Source of the DNA: Clostridiales bacterium
Lineage (GTDB): Bacteria > Bacillota > Clostridia > Lachnospirales > Lachnospiraceae
DNA length: 7,928 nt
Direction: 5' to 3'
Assembly: GCA_012512995.1 (NCBI GenBank)
Contig: JAAZDA010000185.1
Span: forward strand, 1-7,928
Part shown: positions 5,246 through 7,928 of the stretch, one piece after another
How positions within the stretch are numbered: the stretch's first letter is position 1
How the letters are laid out: every line of letters starts with the position of its first letter
The notes under the pieces: generated by a model
What the model was told of the DNA's origin: nothing
The model's database searches: none
Seen by the model: the letters and a program-made list of their open reading frames with translations, nothing else
Position numbers and translations under genes: made by a program

Positions 5246-6865
5246 TCAATACATCCCTCCTGCGGGTGCTGCAGGAGCAGCCGGTGCAGGTTCTTTGATT
5301 GTTGATACAGCAGCTTCTGTTGTAAGGAAGCTTGATGCTACAGAGCATGCGTTCTGAAGAGCACTTCTTGTGACCTTGGCGGGATCAAGGATTCCGTCTT
5401 CGATCATGTCGACATATTCTTCCTTGTATGCATCAAAGCCAACGCCCATCTTGGACTCCTTGACTTTATTGACGATAACAGATCCGTCAAGTCCTGCATT
5501 TACAGCGATCTGATAGAGCGGAGCTTCGAGTGCCTTAAGAACGATCTTTGCGCCTGTCTTCTCATCGCCTTCGAGGTCCTTTGTTGCATCCTTGACCTTG
5601 CCGCTCGAGTGGATATATGCTGAACCGCCACCGAAGATGATACCCTCTTCAACAGCAGCACGTGTTGCGTTCAGAGCATCTTCCATGTGGTACTTCTCTT
5701 CCTTCATTTCTGTCTCTGTTGCAGCACCTACACGGATTACCGCTACGCCGCCTGCAAGTTTTGCAAGGCGTTCCTGAAGTTTCTCTTTGTCGAAGTCTGA
5801 CTTTGTATCTTCGATCTGTCTCTTGATCTGAGCAACTCTGTCAGCAATAGCGTCCTTGCCGCCTTCGCCACCGACGATAACTGTGTTCTCCTTCTTGACC
5901 TTGACGCTCTTCGCGCGGCCAAGCTGCTCGATCTTGGCATCCTTGAGTTCAAGGCCGATCTCAGAACTGATGACCTGTCCGCCTGTAAGGATTGCGATAT
6001 CTTCGAGCATTGCTTTTCTTCTGTCGCCATATCCGGGAGCTTTGACTGCTACTACGTTGAATGTGCCACGCAGTTTATTGACAATAAGTGTTGTGAGAGC
6101 TTCGCCGTCAACGTCTTCTGCGATGATGAGGAGCGGTCTGCCCTGCTTTACGATATCTTCAAGTAACGGAAGAATATCCTGGATATTTGAGATCTTCTTA
6201 TCTGTGATAAGGATGTATGGATCTTCAAGGTTTGCTTCCATCTTGTCTGTATCAGTTGCCATATATGCGCTGACATAGCCACGGTCGAACTGCATACCTT
6301 CTACAAGCTCAAGCTCGTTCTGCATTGTCTTGGATTCCTCGATAGTGATAACACCATCTTTTGAAACCTTCTCCATTGCATCAGCGATCATTGTGCCTAC
6401 ATCTTCTGACCCTGAAGAAACAGTAGCGATCTTCTTGATGTGATCTTTGCCGTTTACAGGAGTTGACATGCTCTTAATAGCTTCAACTGCAGCGTCAGTA
6501 GCCTTCTTCATTCCCTTGCGGAGAACGATAGGGTTAGCTCCTGCTGCCAGGTTCTTCATACCTTCGTTGATCATTGCCTGAGCGAGAACTGTTGCTGTCG
6601 TGGTGCCATCACCTGCGACATCATTTGTTTTCTCTGCTACCTGTTTGACGAGCTGTGCGCCCATGTTCTCGAAGCCATCTTCGAGATCGATCTCTTTTGC
6701 GATCGTGACACCATCGTTCGTGATGGTCGGTGCGCCGTAGCTCTTGTCGAGTACTACGTTGCGGCCCTTGGGGCCAAGTGTGATCTTTACTGTATCAGCA
6801 AGTTTGTTCATACCTGCTGCAAGAGCAGTCCTTGCATCTTCGCCATGTTTTAATTCTTTTGCCAT
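5246..6865 (-). CDS. groEL: GroEL, 60-kDa chaperonin
   Basis: This is the large subunit of the cytoplasmic ATP-driven folding chamber, which works with GroES. The 539 residues align throughout with the family. Nucleotide and catalytic motifs are intact: TLGPKGRNVVLD (29-40), DGVTIAKE with Asp51, GDGTTTATVLAQ with Asp86, and MEDALNATRAAVEEG with Asp396, equivalent to E. coli Asp52, Asp87 and Asp398. GGG follows at 412-414 and DGILDP at 490-495. The apical domain spans roughly 190-375. The C-terminus ends PAPAAPAAPAGGMY, an Ala/Pro-rich tail with a single GGM instead of the repeated GGM tail common in other bacteria. ATG 6865 has GGAGG 10 nt upstream (6880-6876). It lies 50 bp after groES in the same operon and is followed by a strong terminator. 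Expression should follow HrcA control through the upstream CIRCE. Confidence 0.99.
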   Translation of the reverse strand: MAKELKHGEDARTALAAGMNKLADTVKITLGPKGRNVVLDKSYGAPTITNDGVTIAKEIDLEDGFENMGAQLVKQVAEKTNDVAGDGTTTATVLAQAMINEGMKNLAAGANPIVLRKGMKKATDAAVEAIKSMSTPVNGKDHIKKIATVSSGSEDVGTMIADAMEKVSKDGVITIEESKTMQNELELVEGMQFDRGYVSAYMATDTDKMEANLEDPYILITDKKISNIQDILPLLEDIVKQGRPLLIIAEDVDGEALTTLIVNKLRGTFNVVAVKAPGYGDRRKAMLEDIAILTGGQVISSEIGLELKDAKIEQLGRAKSVKVKKENTVIVGGEGGKDAIADRVAQIKRQIEDTKSDFDKEKLQERLAKLAGGVAVIRVGAATETEMKEEKYHMEDALNATRAAVEEGIIFGGGSAYIHSSGKVKDATKDLEGDEKTGAKIVLKALEAPLYQIAVNAGLDGSVIVNKVKESKMGVGFDAYKEEYVDMIEDGILDPAKVTRSALQNACSVASSFLTTEAAVSTIKEPAPAAPAAPAGGMY

Positions 6866-6915
6866 GATAAATTATCCTCCAAATGTAGTATATTTTCTTT
6901 CTGAATGCCTGATAC

Positions 6916-7200
6916 TTACTCGATTACTGCAAGAATATCGCTCTGCTTTACAATGATATATGAAACATCATCAAGCTTGACTTCTGTTCCGGCATACTTG
7001 GAATAAATGACCTTGTCGCCGTTCTTAACTTCCATCTTGACTTCCTTGCCGTCAACAACTCCGCCGGGGCCTACTGCGATGACCTCAGCCTGCTGCGGTT
7101 TCTCCTTCTCGTTGCCCGGGAGAACGATGCCTGATGCTGTCGTCGTCTCTGCTTCAAGTGCTTTCAAAACAACTCTGTCTGCCAAAGGTACTAACTTCAT
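6916..7200 (-). CDS. groES: GroES, 10-kDa co-chaperonin
   Basis: GroES forms the heptameric lid of the GroEL chamber. The 94-residue length is normal. The N-terminus MKLVPLADRVVLK is typical; the mobile loop lies at about 16-33 and includes TASGIVLPG, with Ile25-Val26-Leu27 as the GroEL-binding tripeptide. GDKVIYSKYAGTEV (61-74) and the terminal SDILAVIE are also typical. ATG 7200 is chosen because a full AAGGAGG lies 8 nt upstream. An in-frame ATG at 7269 would add 23 residues but falls inside the CIRCE operator and has no ribosome binding site. It is the first gene of the groESL operon. Confidence 0.99.
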   Translation of the reverse strand: MKLVPLADRVVLKALEAETTTASGIVLPGNEKEKPQQAEVIAVGPGGVVDGKEVKMEVKNGDKVIYSKYAGTEVKLDDVSYIIVKQSDILAVIE

Positions 7201-7208
7201 GATAAATT

Positions 7209-7215
7209 CCTCCTT
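7209..7215 (-). promoter_or_regulatory. groES ribosome binding site (decides the start)
   Basis: AAGGAGG on the minus strand, 8 nt before ATG 7200, is a full anti-16S match. It excludes the longer in-frame start at 7269. Confidence 0.92.
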
Positions 7216-7262
7216 GATATTGATATATTTATAAGTCAAAACATATCTTTTAATTTGTGTTG

Positions 7263-7289
7263 TTAGCACTCATTTCTCTCGAGTGCTAA
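7263..7289. promoter_or_regulatory. CIRCE operator (HrcA binding site)
   Basis: TTAGCACTC and GAGTGCTAA are perfect 9-bp arms separated by 9 bp, an exact match to the CIRCE consensus. HrcA binds CIRCE and represses groESL and often dnaK operons until heat or misfolded protein relieves it. Here the site lies directly downstream of the predicted -10 box, about where transcription begins, and 62 bp before the groES start. No hrcA gene is in the window. Confidence 0.98.
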
Positions 7290-7300
7290 CTCTGAGAGAT

Positions 7301-7329
7301 ATAATAGTTTCCGCCATAAATGAATGCAA
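7301..7329 (-). promoter_or_regulatory. Predicted sigma-A promoter of groESL
   Basis: On the minus strand TTGCAT (7329-7324) and TATTAT (7306-7301) are 17 bp apart. The -10 matches the consensus at five of six bases and the -35 keeps TTG. The start point would fall at about 7290-7295, at the upstream edge of CIRCE, so HrcA binding would block initiation or early elongation. Confidence 0.7.
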
Positions 7330-7483
7330 ACTATTTCCTGTAGATATGGCATTTTACTCGTTATTTCTTTAAATATCTCGTTTTTTCTCAGTTTTATACA
7401 TCATGACATGATTTAATACTTTGTTAATAATTGATATTCTCTGCAGATATCTCGCTCAGGCTTCCGACAAACATGATATATCT

Positions 7484-7516
7484 AAAAAAGGGACAGCCCT
7501 ACAGACAGCTGTCCCT
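7484..7516 (-). terminator. Rho-independent terminator of ppdK
   Basis: Minus strand AGGGACAGC (7516-7508) pairs perfectly with GCTGTCCCT (7497-7489) over a 10-nt loop, followed by a run of T (7489-7484). It begins 33 nt past the ppdK stop. The stretch 7330-7483 between it and the groESL promoter is AT-rich and shows no gene. Confidence 0.9.
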
Positions 7517-7549
7517 GATTCCTGTAAATTATTGCCGCAAAGCAGCTTA

Positions 7550-7928
7550 TTACTCCTGTTTTGCCTGTTTCATAAGTTTTATCTCAGCCTGTGCCGCAGC
7601 CAGTCTTGCGATCGGGACACGGAAAGGTGAGCAGCTTACATATGTCAGACCGACTCTGTTGCAGAACTCGATAGATGCAGGATCACCGCCATGCTCGCCG
7701 CAGATACCAAGTTTGATATCGGGACGGACTTTCTTGGCTTTCTCTGTAGCCATCTCTATGAGCTGGCCGACACCGTTCTGGTCGAGATGTGCGAACGGAT
7801 CTGCTTCGTAGATCTTGGACTTGTAATAATCCTGCAGGAACTTTCCGGAATCATCACGTGAGAAACCGAATGTCATCTGAGTCAGATCGTTTGTTCCGAA
7901 TGAGAAGAACTCTGCCGACTGAGCTATC
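7550..7928 (-). CDS. ppdK: Pyruvate,phosphate dikinase, C-terminal part (5' end outside the window)
   Basis: PPDK interconverts pyruvate, ATP and phosphate with PEP, AMP and pyrophosphate. The 125 visible codons match the end of the C-terminal TIM-barrel PEP/pyruvate domain, from AEFFSFGTNDLTQMTFGFSR through DPFAHLDQNGVGQLI and GICGEHGGDPASIEF to YVSCSPFRVPIARLAAAQA. The Cys of GICGEHGG corresponds to the catalytic Cys831 of the Clostridium symbiosum enzyme. The family is usually about 875 residues, so some 750 lie beyond base 7928. PEP synthase and PTS enzyme I share this domain, but SFGTNDLTQMTFGFSRDD and the SCSPFRVPIARLAAAQA ending are typical of PPDK. The stop is TAA at 7552-7550, with a terminator after it. 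Confidence 0.97.
   Translation of the reverse strand, partial: IAQSAEFFSFGTNDLTQMTFGFSRDDSGKFLQDYYKSKIYEADPFAHLDQNGVGQLIEMATEKAKKVRPDIKLGICGEHGGDPASIEFCNRVGLTYVSCSPFRVPIARLAAAQAEIKLMKQAKQE

Noticed and set aside
5743..6030. Minus-strand 95-codon frame
   Set aside because: It is a shifted frame inside groEL and resembles no protein.
5856..6278. Plus-strand 140-codon frame
   Set aside because: It lies wholly antisense to groEL, whose frame is unbroken and conserved.
7201..7269. Longer groES starting at ATG 7269
   Set aside because: The extra 23 codons overlap the CIRCE operator, lack a ribosome binding site and do not resemble GroES; ATG 7200 has AAGGAGG at 8 nt.

Overview
The window looks like chromosomal housekeeping sequence from a low-to-moderate GC Gram-positive of class Clostridia, probably a Lachnospiraceae-type gut or rumen anaerobe. 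The evidence is a GlgC/GlgD pair (GlgD is a Firmicutes-specific partner), a pyruvate,phosphate dikinase, a CIRCE-controlled groESL operon, strong AGGAGG/AGGGGG ribosome binding sites, and a membrane-anchored L,D-transpeptidase of the clostridial/enterococcal type. The genus cannot be fixed from this sequence alone. Every gene I can support lies on the minus strand, so the natural reading order is from base 7928 down to base 1.

Layout in transcription order: (1) the C-terminal 125 codons of ppdK (7550-7928), followed by an intrinsic terminator (7484-7516). (2) A groES-groEL operon (groES 6916-7200, groEL 5246-6865) with a sigma-A-like promoter (7301-7329), a perfect CIRCE operator (7263-7289) and a strong terminator after groEL (5181-5226). 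(3) A 547-bp gene-free interval (4699-5245). It holds a second, bidirectional terminator (5080-5116), a mosaic repeat element of about 250 bp (4810-5063) with paired ends and several strong hairpins, and a perfect 19-bp palindrome (4725-4743) just upstream of glgC. (4) A tightly coupled glgC-glgD operon (glgC 3520-4698, glgD 2400-3518, 1 nt apart) ending in a terminator (2341-2374). (5) A promoter (2187-2215) and a long L,D-transpeptidase gene (start 2122) whose 3' end runs off the window at base 1.

Functionally, glgCD makes ADP-glucose for glycogen storage. PpdK links pyruvate and PEP in central carbon flow. GroESL is the general chaperonin, repressed by HrcA through CIRCE. The L,D-transpeptidase is predicted to form 3-3 peptidoglycan cross-links outside the membrane. 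These are separate transcription units and there is no sign that they form one pathway.

I found no convincing new multi-gene system. The least explained sequence is the mosaic element between groEL and glgC: 10-nt direct repeats enclose short inverted ends, and three copies of a 12-nt motif can form mutually exclusive hairpins. A 14-nt piece of its end recurs between glgD and the transpeptidase gene. The second notable item is a recent-looking 36-bp tandem repeat that encodes part of the acidic cytoplasmic tail of the transpeptidase.
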